From CAIWXH01 sp964555675 (GTDB lineage Bacteria > Chloroflexota > Chloroflexia > Chloroflexales > Chloroflexaceae), in the NCBI GenBank assembly GCA_964555675.1, contig CAZKTU010000197.1, forward strand, positions 1 to 12,919: a stretch of 12,919 nt of DNA, written 5' to 3'. The notes under the pieces were generated by a model. The model made no database searches, was not told where the DNA came from, and was given only the letters and a program-made list of their open reading frames with translations. Positions 6,300 through 12,919 of this stretch are shown here, in pieces. Both the position numbers and the translations under genes were made by a program. Position 1 is the first letter of the stretch, and the number at the start of each line of letters is the position of its first letter.

Positions 6300-7850
6300 A
6301 TGTATATCGTCACCGTCGACGTCGGCACCTCCAGCACCAAGACCGCCCTCTGGACCGTGGGCGGCGAACTTGTCGCCGAGGCCTCCAGCGCCTACGCCCT
6401 CGCTCGCCCGGCCCCCCTGTGGGCCGAGATCGACCCCGAGCGCTGGTGGGAGGCGATCTGCGCCACCGTGCCCGCCGTACTGACGACGGGGGGCGCCCGC
6501 GCCGACGAGGTGGCCGGCGTCGGCGTCGACGCGATCGGCTGGACTCTCATCCCCGCCGACGCCGCCTTCCGCGCCCTGGCCCCCGCCATGACCTGGCTCG
6601 ACCGCCGCGCCGAGGCCGAGGCCGCCGAGCTGCGGGCCGGCCCCCACGCCGAGGGCCTGACCCGCCTCGCCGCCAACCCGCTCGACGCGGCCTACAACAC
6701 GCCCAAGCTGGCCTGGCTGCGCCGCCATCGCCCCGCCGCCTTCGAGGGCGCCCGCTGGTTCCTCGACGCCACCGGCTATATCGTCGCCCGCCTCACCGGC
6801 GAGCCCTCGTGCGACTACACCCAGGCCTACGGCTTCCACTGCTTCGATATGGCCAACCGCCGCTGGGACGAGGACGCGGCCCGCGCGATCGGCGCGCCCC
6901 TCGACCGGCTGCCGCCCCTGCGCGGCTGCGGCGAGATCGCTGGCGGCCTGACGGCTGCGGCCGCCGCGGCTATGGGTCTCGCGCCCGGCACCCCCGTGCT
7001 CGTGGGCTGCCTCGACGCCGCAGCGGGCGCCCTGGGCGCGGGCGTCACCCGGCCGGGGCAGACCCAGGACCAGGGCGGGCAGGCCGGCGGCATGGGCATG
7101 AGCGTGCCCACGGTGGTCGTCGAGCCGCGCCTGATCCTCTCGCACCACGTGCTGCCCGGCCAGTACCTGCTCCAGAGCGGCACCGTCGGCGGCGGCTCCC
7201 TCGGCTGGTTCCGCGATGTCCTCGGCCAGGTCGAGGCCACGGCGGCGAGTATGATCGGCGCGACCCCCTTCGAGCTGTTCAGCCGCCAGGCCGAGTTGGC
7301 CGCCCCCGGCGCGGGCGGCCTGATCTTCCTGCCCTATATGGCCGGCGAGCGCACGCCCCTCTGGAGCAGCACGGCCCGCGGGGTCTTCTTCGGCCTCTCG
7401 TACAGCACCACGCGCGGCGAGATCCTGCGGGCGATCATGGAGGGCTGCGCCTTCGCGGTCTACGATAACCTCAAGCTGGCCGAGGCCCGCGGCTTCGGGG
7501 TCAGCGAGTGGCTCGGCGCGGGCGGGGCCACCCAGAGCGCGGTCTGGTGCCAGATTAAGGCCGACGTGACCGCCCGGCCCTTCGTGGTCGCGCGCCGCGC
7601 CGACGGCGGCGAGGGCGGCCATAGCCTCGGCCTCTTCGCCCTCACCGCGGGCGCCCTCGGCCTCGTCTCCGATGTCGGCGCCCTCGTCGAGGCCATGCTG
7701 CCGCGCCGCACTGTCTACGAGCCCGACCCGGCCCGCCACGCCCTGTACGAAGAGCTCTTCGGCGTCTATCATAGCCTCTCGCGCAGCCTCGCCGGCGACT
7801 TCGAGCGGCTGGCCGCGATCACCGGGGGCGTACAAAGGATCGAGCCATGA
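6300..7850 (+). CDS. FGGY-family carbohydrate/polyol kinase
   Basis: This 516-residue kinase has the two-domain FGGY fold and the usual length for the family. The N-terminal phosphate loop is DVGTSSTK (7-14), the sugar-binding region has TWLDRRA (98-104), and the catalytic base is Asp239 in GCLDAAAGALGAG. The C-terminal domain contains the ATP-binding segment GAGGATQSAVWCQIKADV (about 416-433). It resembles xylulokinase-type members more than E. coli fuculokinase. A glycine-rich stretch QGGQAGGMG (about 261-269) occupies the adenosine-side loop that usually reads like GTSG. Substrate options are L-fuculose, another ketose, or an alditol. The ATGA overlap with the following GatD-like dehydrogenase (7847-7850) suggests coupled translation and favours a substrate whose phosphate that enzyme oxidises. 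Confidence 0.9.
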   Translation: MYIVTVDVGTSSTKTALWTVGGELVAEASSAYALARPAPLWAEIDPERWWEAICATVPAVLTTGGARADEVAGVGVDAIGWTLIPADAAFRALAPAMTWLDRRAEAEAAELRAGPHAEGLTRLAANPLDAAYNTPKLAWLRRHRPAAFEGARWFLDATGYIVARLTGEPSCDYTQAYGFHCFDMANRRWDEDAARAIGAPLDRLPPLRGCGEIAGGLTAAAAAAMGLAPGTPVLVGCLDAAAGALGAGVTRPGQTQDQGGQAGGMGMSVPTVVVEPRLILSHHVLPGQYLLQSGTVGGGSLGWFRDVLGQVEATAASMIGATPFELFSRQAELAAPGAGGLIFLPYMAGERTPLWSSTARGVFFGLSYSTTRGEILRAIMEGCAFAVYDNLKLAEARGFGVSEWLGAGGATQSAVWCQIKADVTARPFVVARRADGGEGGHSLGLFALTAGALGLVSDVGALVEAMLPRRTVYEPDPARHALYEELFGVYHSLSRSLAGDFERLAAITGGVQRIEP

Positions 7851-8890
7851 AGGCGGCCATTCTTGAGGACCGGGGTGTCATCAGCTACCGCGACGTGCCG
7901 CAGCCCGAGCCGGGGCCGGGCCAGTTGCTCCTACGGGTGCGGGCCGCCTCCATCTGCGGCTCGGACCTGCACCGCTACACCCGCGGCCACCGCGCCTACC
8001 CCATGATCCTGGGCCACGAGGTGGCCGGCGAGATCGCGGCCGTGGGCGCGGGCGTCGACAGCGCGCTGCTCGGCCGGCACGCCGCGCTCATCCCCCTGGT
8101 GCCCTGCCACGCCTGCGGCCCGTGTCTAGCGGGGCACTACTCGGCCTGCACCAGCTACTCGTTCATCGGCTCGCGCCAGGATGGCGGCTTCGCCGAGTAT
8201 GTCGCCCTGCCCGCCCGTAACGCCCTGCTTGTCCCCGCGGACGTGCCCTTCGAGGCCGCCGCCCTGATCGAGCCGGCCACCGTCGCCCGCCACATCCTCG
8301 ACTTGGGTGGCTTCGCGCCCGGCCAGCGCGCCGTAGTCCTCGGCGCGGGCTCGATCGGCCTGATGATCGTCCAGTGGCTGCGCATCCTCGGGGCCGCGAC
8401 GATCATCGTCAGCGATGTCGCCCCCGAGAGCCGCGCCGCGGCTCTGGCCCTGGGCGCCCACGTCGCCCTCGACCCCCTGGCCGACGACCTGCCCGCCGCG
8501 GTGCGCCACGTGACCGACGGCGGCGCCGACCTCGTGCTCGAGGCCTCGGGCGTGCCCGCCGCCCTGGCCCAGACCATCCTGGTGGCCCGCCCGGGGGCCA
8601 CCGTCGTCCTCGGCGGCAACCAGCCCCTCGACAAGAGCCTGCCGATGAGCTTCATCGAGGACATGATGCGCAAGGAGCTGCGCATGGTCGGCTGCTTTAT
8701 GTCCTACTCGGCGCCCTTCCCGGGCCACGAGTGGGCCGACGCCGCCCAGGCCCTGCTCGACGGTGGCCTCGACCTGCGCGCCATGATCGCCCATCGCCTG
8801 CCCCTGGCCGAGGCGCCCCGCGCCTTCGCCGACCTCGCGGCCGGGCGTCTAGGCCGCGGCAAGGTCGTCTTCGAGCCATCCCCGGCGTAG
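7847..8890 (+). CDS. Zinc-dependent polyol-phosphate dehydrogenase (GatD-like)
   Basis: This 347-residue medium-chain dehydrogenase resembles galactitol-1-phosphate 5-dehydrogenase (GatD), which makes D-tagatose 6-phosphate. Catalytic-zinc residues are Cys37, His57-Glu58 and Glu142; the structural zinc is held by Cys87, Cys90, Cys93 and Cys101. The Rossmann motif GAGSIG (166-171) and Asp190 at the end of the second strand indicate NAD+. Segments that recall E. coli GatD are the FIGSRQDGGFAEY block (106-118) and the KEL-x4-GCFMSYSAPFPGHEW block (276-296). Its start overlaps the kinase stop, and the PfkB kinase begins 8 bp after its stop. A hexitol or pentitol phosphate is the likely substrate; galactitol phosphate itself is only the closest precedent. 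A non-phosphorylated polyol cannot be excluded. Confidence 0.88.
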   Translation: MKAAILEDRGVISYRDVPQPEPGPGQLLLRVRAASICGSDLHRYTRGHRAYPMILGHEVAGEIAAVGAGVDSALLGRHAALIPLVPCHACGPCLAGHYSACTSYSFIGSRQDGGFAEYVALPARNALLVPADVPFEAAALIEPATVARHILDLGGFAPGQRAVVLGAGSIGLMIVQWLRILGAATIIVSDVAPESRAAALALGAHVALDPLADDLPAAVRHVTDGGADLVLEASGVPAALAQTILVARPGATVVLGGNQPLDKSLPMSFIEDMMRKELRMVGCFMSYSAPFPGHEWADAAQALLDGGLDLRAMIAHRLPLAEAPRAFADLAAGRLGRGKVVFEPSPA

Positions 8891-8898
8891 GAGCCCCT

Positions 8899-9831
8899 AT
8901 GTTCCTCTGCATCACCCCGAACCTGGCGATCGATAAGACTGTGGTGCTGGCCGAGCTGCGCCCCGGGACCATTCACCGCCCCGAGCACGTGCTGGCCGTG
9001 CCGGGCGGCAAGGGCGTCAACGTCGCCCGCGGCCTCAAGGCCCTCGGCGAGGCTGCGGTGATCGCGGGCTGGGTCGGCGGCTTCGCCGGCGTCTTCATCG
9101 AAGAGCGCCTGCGCCGCGAGGGCTTCGCCCTGGCCCTGCTGCGCACCGAGGCCGAGTCGCGCACCTGCCTCTCCATCCTCGACCGCTCAAACGGCCGGCT
9201 GACCGAGATCTACGAGCTGGGCGAGCCGGTGCCCGCGACCAGGGTGGCCGAGCTGCTCGACTGGTTCCGCGGCGCGGTGCGCGAGTACGAGGCTGTCACC
9301 ATCTCGGGCAGCCTGCCCCCCGGGGTCACGCCCGACTTCCTGGTCGAGCTGCTGCGCACCGCCCGCGCCGCCGGCGTGCCCGCGCTGCTCGACACGGGCG
9401 GCGAGGCTCTGCGCCGCGGCCTGGCCGAGGGCCGCCCACGCCTGGTCAAGCCCAACGCCGCCGAGCTGGCCGCCCTCACCGGCGCCGAGCCCGCCACCCC
9501 CGCCGAGGCCGCCGAGGCCGCCGCCGAGCTGTCGGCCCGCCACGGGGCGACCGTTGTGGTCTCGCTCGGCCCTCAGGGCGCCGTGGCCGCCGAGGGCGCG
9601 ACCCGCCTCTATGCCCGCCCGCCCGCGATCGACGCCGTGAGCGCCGTCGGGTCGGGCGACTGTGCCCTGGCCGGCCTGGCCCGCGGGGTCGCCCGCGGCT
9701 TGCCCCTGGCCGAGGCCCTGGCCGACGCCGTGGCCGCCGGGGCGGCCAACGCCCTCAGCGTCGGCGCGGGCCACTTCGGCGTCGACGACTACGCCCGTAT
9801 CCGTACCCTGGTTGAGGTCACGCCGCTATAA
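8899..9831 (+). CDS. PfkB-family hexose-phosphate kinase (FruK/LacC branch)
   Basis: This 310-residue kinase belongs to the 1-phosphofructokinase / tagatose-6-phosphate kinase branch of the PfkB (ribokinase) family. It has TPNLAIDKT (6-14), signature 1 PGGKGVNVARGLKALG (35-50), the conserved VKPNAAEL (183-190) and signature 2 VGSGD (250-254) with the catalytic Asp254. The product would be a ketohexose bisphosphate made with ATP. Following a GatD-like dehydrogenase, tagatose-6-phosphate kinase activity is the most economical guess, but fructose 1-phosphate kinase is equally allowed by the motifs. The start at 8899 is preferred because homologues begin at this methionine and TAGGAG (8888-8893), overlapping the previous stop codon, is 5 nt upstream; the frame remains open much further upstream inside the dehydrogenase gene. 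Confidence 0.9.
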   Translation: MFLCITPNLAIDKTVVLAELRPGTIHRPEHVLAVPGGKGVNVARGLKALGEAAVIAGWVGGFAGVFIEERLRREGFALALLRTEAESRTCLSILDRSNGRLTEIYELGEPVPATRVAELLDWFRGAVREYEAVTISGSLPPGVTPDFLVELLRTARAAGVPALLDTGGEALRRGLAEGRPRLVKPNAAELAALTGAEPATPAEAAEAAAELSARHGATVVVSLGPQGAVAAEGATRLYARPPAIDAVSAVGSGDCALAGLARGVARGLPLAEALADAVAAGAANALSVGAGHFGVDDYARIRTLVEVTPL

Positions 9832-9843
9832 TTGGAGCCACCG

Positions 9844-10263
9844 ATGCTAACCTATCCGCTTCTGCACCCCGAGATCCTGCGCGCCCTCGGCGAGGCCGGG
9901 CACGGCGCCCAGATCCTGATCGCCGATGGCAACTACCCCCTGGCGACCCGCTCGAGCCCGGCCTCGCGGCGCGTCTACCTCAACCTGGCCCCCGACATGC
10001 TGCGCGTCACCGACGTGCTCGGCGTGCTCGCCGGGGCCGTGCCGATCGAGGCGGCCCATGTGATGATGCCCGACCACGGCGACGAGCCGCCGATCTTCCA
10101 GGAGTTCCGCGCCCTGCTGCCGGGCCTGCCCCTGCAGAACCTCGGCCGCTTCCAGTTCTACGACGCCGCCCGCGGCCCCGACCTGGCCCTCGCCATCGCC
10201 ACCGGCGAGCGACGCATCTACGCCAACATCCTGCTCACCATCGGCGTCGTGCCGCCCACCTAG
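9844..10263 (+). CDS. fucU: RbsD/FucU-family sugar mutarotase
   Basis: This 139-residue protein belongs to the RbsD/FucU family, which interconverts sugar anomers to speed entry into metabolism. Similarity is to FucU: EAGHGAQILIADGNYP (17-32) with His20 and Asp28, and the C-terminal block RFQFYDAA plus GERRIYANILLTIGV (121-135) with Tyr126 and Asn128, close to the ending of E. coli FucU. Where FucU has DAHFP this protein has DGNYP. I place the start at ATG 9844 because GGAG (9834-9837) is 6 nt upstream; an in-frame TTG at 9832 lacks a suitable site. It follows the PfkB gene after 12 bp. The L-fucose isomerase two genes downstream supports L-fucose (or its stereochemical relatives) as substrate. 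Confidence 0.88.
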   Translation: MLTYPLLHPEILRALGEAGHGAQILIADGNYPLATRSSPASRRVYLNLAPDMLRVTDVLGVLAGAVPIEAAHVMMPDHGDEPPIFQEFRALLPGLPLQNLGRFQFYDAARGPDLALAIATGERRIYANILLTIGVVPPT

Positions 10264-10295
10264 TTGTGCCGGCGAGAAGTCCTTGGCCAGTTCTG

Positions 10296-10370
10296 ACCAA
10301 AGACCAGGGACCAAGGACCAAGGCCGGGCTCCGGCTGAGCAGTTGGTCTTTGGTCTTTCGTCCTTGGTCG
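10296..10370. repeat. Inverted pair of four-unit heptanucleotide repeat arrays
   Basis: Four 7-bp units (ACCAAAG, ACCAGGG, ACCAAGG, ACCAAGG) run from 10296 to 10323. Four units in the opposite orientation (TTGGTCT, TTGGTCT, TTCGTCC, TTGGTCG) run from 10343 to 10370. The two arms can pair over about 28 positions with only two non-pairs when G-U is allowed, around a loop that itself contains the small hairpin GCCGG-GCT-CCGGC (10323-10335). It lies 32 bp past the mutarotase stop. Function is unknown; options are a repeat family, an mRNA stabiliser or a processing site. Confidence 0.8.
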
Positions 10371-10405
10371 CAACCAGGCTGGCACTTCCGGAAAGCTGTA
10401 CTGGG

Positions 10406-10464
10406 GCTCGCTCCACGAGGGGAGCCGCGCCGCCCGCCTAGTGCTCGCTCCAAGAGGGGAGCCG
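10406..10464 (+). repeat. 22-bp direct repeat, two copies 37 bp apart
   Basis: Segments 10406-10427 and 10443-10464 are identical at 21 of 22 positions (C versus A at the eleventh base). Each begins GCTCGCTCCA and ends GAGGGGAGCCG, and each can fold back on itself through GCTC/GAGC and neighbouring pairs. The second copy runs directly into the palindrome at 10463-10483. This looks like a local duplication within a repeat-rich spacer. Confidence 0.75.
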
Positions 10465-10483
10465 GAGGGGCCAGGCCCCTCCG
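10463..10483. repeat. Perfect GC-rich palindrome, copy 2 of the dispersed element
   Basis: Ten-base arms, CGGAGGGGCC and GGCCCCTCCG, flank a single A; as RNA this gives an eight-pair stem CGGAGGGG/CCCCTCCG with loop CCAGG. Positions 10467-10484 match 1717-1734 at 17 of 18 bases. It ends 16 bp upstream of the ribosome-binding site of the aldolase gene, so it could affect expression of the downstream pair of genes. No T-run follows. Confidence 0.7.
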
Positions 10484-10508
10484 CCCTTCCCTCGTCTACG
10501 AGGAACAT

Positions 10509-11165
10509 ATGCAGATCCTGGTCGACAGCGCCGAGCTCGCGGCGGTCGGCGCCGCTCTGGCCACCGGCTTCGTCGCCGGCGTCACCACCAACCCGACCCT
10601 GCTGCGCCGCGCCGGGGTGCCGGCCGTGGCCGTGCCCGACCTGGCCCGCCAGGTCTTCGCCGCCGGCGCGGGCGAGCTGCACCTGCAGGTCTATGCCGCG
10701 GACGCCGAGGGCATGCTGCGCGAGGGGCGCGCGCTGGCCGCCCTCGCCCCCGGGCGCGTCTACGTGAAGCTGCCGGCCACGCCCGCCGGCTACGCGACCG
10801 CCGCGCAGCTCGCCCGCGAGCAGGTGCCGGTGACCCTGACCGCGGTCTACACTCTGCGCCAGGCCCTGCTGAGCCAGAGCGTCGGGGCGCGCTATATTGC
10901 CGTCTACGTGGGCCGGATGCGCGACGCCGGCCTCGACGCCCTGGGCCTGATCGGCCAGATGCAGGCCCTGCTGCGGGCCCAGGGCGCCAGTGTGACCATC
11001 CTGGCGGCCAGCATCCGCGACCCCGAGGAGGTGCCCGCCCTCGCCGCCCTCGGCGTCGGCGCCGCCACCATCGCCCCGCCCGTGCTCGCCGAACTCCTGG
11101 CCTCTGAGCACACCGCCCGCGCCGCCGCGGCCTTCGCCGTCGACGCCCGGGCTCTGTTCGACTAG
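10509..11165 (+). CDS. Fructose-6-phosphate-aldolase-type transaldolase-family enzyme
   Basis: This 218-residue class I (Schiff-base) aldolase matches the length of E. coli FsaA (220) and the FSA/TalC subgroup. The Schiff-base lysine is Lys87 in VYVKLPAT; Asp6, GVTTNP (24-29) with Asn28, and Thr111 are conserved. Gln60 and Tyr133 are the residues that separate FSA (Gln59, Tyr131) from true transaldolases (Glu, Phe), so aldolase activity releasing or accepting dihydroxyacetone is expected. The start at 10509 aligns with FsaA and follows GAGGA (10500-10504); the frame is open back through the repeat spacer, but that extension is not credible. L-fucose isomerase follows after 54 bp. It may cleave a ketose phosphate produced upstream; the native substrate is unknown. 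Confidence 0.88.
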   Translation: MQILVDSAELAAVGAALATGFVAGVTTNPTLLRRAGVPAVAVPDLARQVFAAGAGELHLQVYAADAEGMLREGRALAALAPGRVYVKLPATPAGYATAAQLAREQVPVTLTAVYTLRQALLSQSVGARYIAVYVGRMRDAGLDALGLIGQMQALLRAQGASVTILAASIRDPEEVPALAALGVGAATIAPPVLAELLASEHTARAAAAFAVDARALFD

Positions 11166-11219
11166 AATAGGCCGCGCCGCCTGTTGAACGCGACCATTGC
11201 TCGACGAGGAGACACTCTC

Positions 11220-12919
11220 ATGACCGGCTCCACCCAGCAGCGCTACGTTGGCGCCTGGCCCAAGATCGGCATCAGGCCCACCATCGACGGCCGCCGTAAC
11301 GGCATCCGCGAGTCCCTCGAGGACCAGACCATGGGCATGGCCCGGGCCACCGCCGCCCTGCTCAGCGCGAACCTGCGCTACCCCGACGGCACCCCCGTTG
11401 AGTGCGTCATCCCGCCCACCACCATCGGCGGCGTCGTCGAGGCCGCCCAGGCCGCCGAGCTCTTCCGCCGCGAGGGCGTCGGCGTCAGCATCACCGTCAC
11501 CCCCTGCTGGTGCTACGGCTCCGAGACCATGGACATGGACCCCCTGACCCCCAAGGCGGTCTGGGGCTTCAACGGCACCGAGCGCCCCGGCGCCGTCTAC
11601 CTGGCCGCCGTGCTCGCCGGCCACACTCAGAAGGGCCTGCCCGCCTTCAGCATCTACGGCCACGACGTGCAGGACGGCGGCGACGGCAACATCCCGGCCG
11701 ATGTTCAGGAGAAGCTGCTGCGCTTCGCCCGGGCCGGCCTGAGCGTCGCCATCCTGCGCGGCAAGTCCTACCTGGCCCTCGGCGGCGTCTCCATGGGCAT
11801 CGCCGGCTCGATCGTCGACCAGGGCTTCTTCGAGCGCTACCTCGGCATGCGCGTCGAGAGCGTCGACATGACCGAGCTGACCCGCCGCATCGACGCGGGC
11901 ATCTTCGACCAGGAGGAGTTCGAGCGGGCCTACGCCTGGACCCGCGCGCACTGCCGCGAGGGCGAGGACCGCAACGCCCCCGCCGGCCAGCGCAGCCGCG
12001 AGCAGAAGGACCGCGACTGGGCCACCGTGGTCAAGATGACCCTGATCACCCGCGACCTCATGGTCGGCAACCCGCGCCTGGCCGCCCTCGGCTACGGCGA
12101 AGAGGCCATGGGCCGCAACGCGATCGCCGGCGGCTTCCAGGGCCAGCGCCAGTGGACCGACCACTTCCCCAACGGCGACTTCATGGAGGCCATCCTCAAC
12201 TCGTCGTTCGACTGGGACGGCATCCGCGCCCCCTACGTCTTCGCGACCGAGAACGACGCCCTCAACGCCGCCACCATGCTCTTCGGCTACCTACTGACCA
12301 ACACCGCCCAGATCTTCGCCGACGTGCGCACCTACTGGAGCCCCGACGCCGTGCGCAGGGTCACCGGCCACACCCTTGAGGGCCGCGCCGCCGGCGGCGT
12401 GCTGCACCTGATCAACTCGGGCGCCGCCACCCTCGACGCCACCGGCCAGATGCAGCGCGACGGCCAGCCGGCCATGAAGCCCTTCTGGGAGGTCAGCGCG
12501 GACGAGGCCGCGGCCTGTCTCGACGCCACCACCTGGTACCCCGCGGTCACCGGCTACTTCCGCGGCGGCGGCTACTCGTCCAACTTCCTCAGCAAGGGCG
12601 GCATGCCCGTCACCATGAGCCGCATCAACCTCGTCCACGGCCTCGGCCCCGTGCTGCAGCTCGCCCAGGGCTGGACGGTTGATCTGCCCCCCGAGGTCCA
12701 CGCGACCCTCGACCAGCGCACCGACCCGACCTGGCCGACCCACTGGTTCGTGCCCGAGTTGACCGGCAGCGGGGTCTTCCGCGACGTCTACAGCGTCATG
12801 GCCAACTGGGGCGCCAACCACGGTGCGATCAGCTACGGCCATATCGGCGCCGACCTGATCAGCCTGGCCGCCCTGCTGCGCATCCCGGTCTGCATGCACA
12901 ATGTGCCCGCCGAGCAGCT
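11220..12919 (+). CDS. fucI: L-fucose isomerase (3' end cut by the window)
   Basis: The frame stays open from ATG 11220 to the window end, giving 566 complete residues; E. coli FucI has 591, so only the C-terminal tip is missing. The enzyme converts L-fucose to L-fuculose, and family members also act on D-arabinose and L-galactose. Similarity to E. coli FucI is very strong: PKIGIRPTIDGRR (14-26), the TPCWCYGSE block, IYGHDVQD, GGVSMGIAGSIVDQ and MANWGANHG. The Mn2+-binding/catalytic residues of E. coli (Glu337, Asp361, His528) are present as Glu344 (ATEND), Asp368 (FADVRTYW) and His534 (GANHG). GAGGAG (11206-11211) lies 8 nt before the start. With the FucU-like mutarotase upstream it forms the front end of fucose-type sugar use; a downstream fuculose-phosphate aldolase may lie outside the window. 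Confidence 0.96.
   Translation, partial: MTGSTQQRYVGAWPKIGIRPTIDGRRNGIRESLEDQTMGMARATAALLSANLRYPDGTPVECVIPPTTIGGVVEAAQAAELFRREGVGVSITVTPCWCYGSETMDMDPLTPKAVWGFNGTERPGAVYLAAVLAGHTQKGLPAFSIYGHDVQDGGDGNIPADVQEKLLRFARAGLSVAILRGKSYLALGGVSMGIAGSIVDQGFFERYLGMRVESVDMTELTRRIDAGIFDQEEFERAYAWTRAHCREGEDRNAPAGQRSREQKDRDWATVVKMTLITRDLMVGNPRLAALGYGEEAMGRNAIAGGFQGQRQWTDHFPNGDFMEAILNSSFDWDGIRAPYVFATENDALNAATMLFGYLLTNTAQIFADVRTYWSPDAVRRVTGHTLEGRAAGGVLHLINSGAATLDATGQMQRDGQPAMKPFWEVSADEAAACLDATTWYPAVTGYFRGGGYSSNFLSKGGMPVTMSRINLVHGLGPVLQLAQGWTVDLPPEVHATLDQRTDPTWPTHWFVPELTGSGVFRDVYSVMANWGANHGAISYGHIGADLISLAALLRIPVCMHNVPAEQ

Noticed and set aside
8374..8898. N-terminal extension of the PfkB kinase inside the dehydrogenase gene
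   Set aside because: The extra 175 residues are an Arg/Pro-rich out-of-frame reading of the dehydrogenase; homologues begin at the methionine encoded at 8899.
10296..10370. CRISPR-like array
   Set aside because: Units are 7 bp with no spacers, and half are inverted; there are no cas genes in the window.
10266..10508. N-terminal extension of the FSA-type aldolase
   Set aside because: The extension would be translated from the repeat-filled spacer; FsaA-type proteins begin within a few residues of the conserved Asp6, which fits the start at 10509.
10509..11165. True transaldolase of the pentose phosphate pathway
   Set aside because: Gln60 and Tyr133 are the FSA-type residues instead of Glu and Phe, and the protein is about 100 residues shorter than TalB-type enzymes.
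10260..12164. Long open frame on the minus strand (634 codons) opposite the aldolase and isomerase genes
   Set aside because: It lies opposite two well-recognised genes, its product is a low-complexity Gly/Ala/His/Asp/Glu-rich chain with no motif, and such frames are expected opposite GC-rich coding DNA. The same holds for 6177-7835, 1820-2947, 2895-3866 and 4943-6010.

Overview
All eleven protein genes in this GC-rich window lie on the + strand and together look like one inducible sugar or sugar-alcohol utilisation locus. The organism cannot be named from sequence alone. The GC-rich coding, the Ala/Gln/Pro-rich linker after the lipoprotein cysteine and the repeat-rich, GC-palindromic intergenic DNA would fit a Chloroflexota (Roseiflexus/Kouleothrix-like) bacterium; this is an inference.

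Layout. Positions 1-187 hold a consensus-like promoter (TTGACA, 17 nt, TATGTT) with two tandem LacI-type operators centred 16 bp apart, the first overlapping the -10. Then come an RbsA-type duplicated ATPase (188-1690), an RbsC-type permease (1793-2785), a lipoprotein sugar-binding protein (2919-3923) and a LacI-family regulator (4053-5075) that is the natural candidate to bind the operators. The catabolic part follows: aldo/keto reductase (5213-6256), FGGY kinase (6300-7850), GatD-like zinc polyol-phosphate dehydrogenase (7847-8890, ATGA overlap with the kinase), PfkB-family hexose-phosphate kinase of the FruK/LacC branch (8899-9831), RbsD/FucU mutarotase (9844-10263), FSA-type aldolase (10509-11165) and L-fucose isomerase (11220 to the window end, lacking only its C-terminal tip). 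No stretch longer than 300 bases lacks a gene; the longest gap (10264-10508) is packed with inverted and direct repeats.

How the genes may work together. The ABC transporter brings in an unphosphorylated sugar. FucU and FucI are the front end of L-fucose (or D-arabinose / L-galactose) use. The run reductase - FGGY kinase - GatD-like dehydrogenase - PfkB kinase is also the order of a logical reductive-phosphorylative route: aldose to alditol, alditol phosphate, ketose phosphate, ketose bisphosphate. No FucA-type or tagatose-bisphosphate aldolase is present; the only aldolase here is FSA-type. Either the locus serves several related sugars or it encodes a hybrid pathway not matching the textbook fucose or galactitol routes; this is the main point worth testing.
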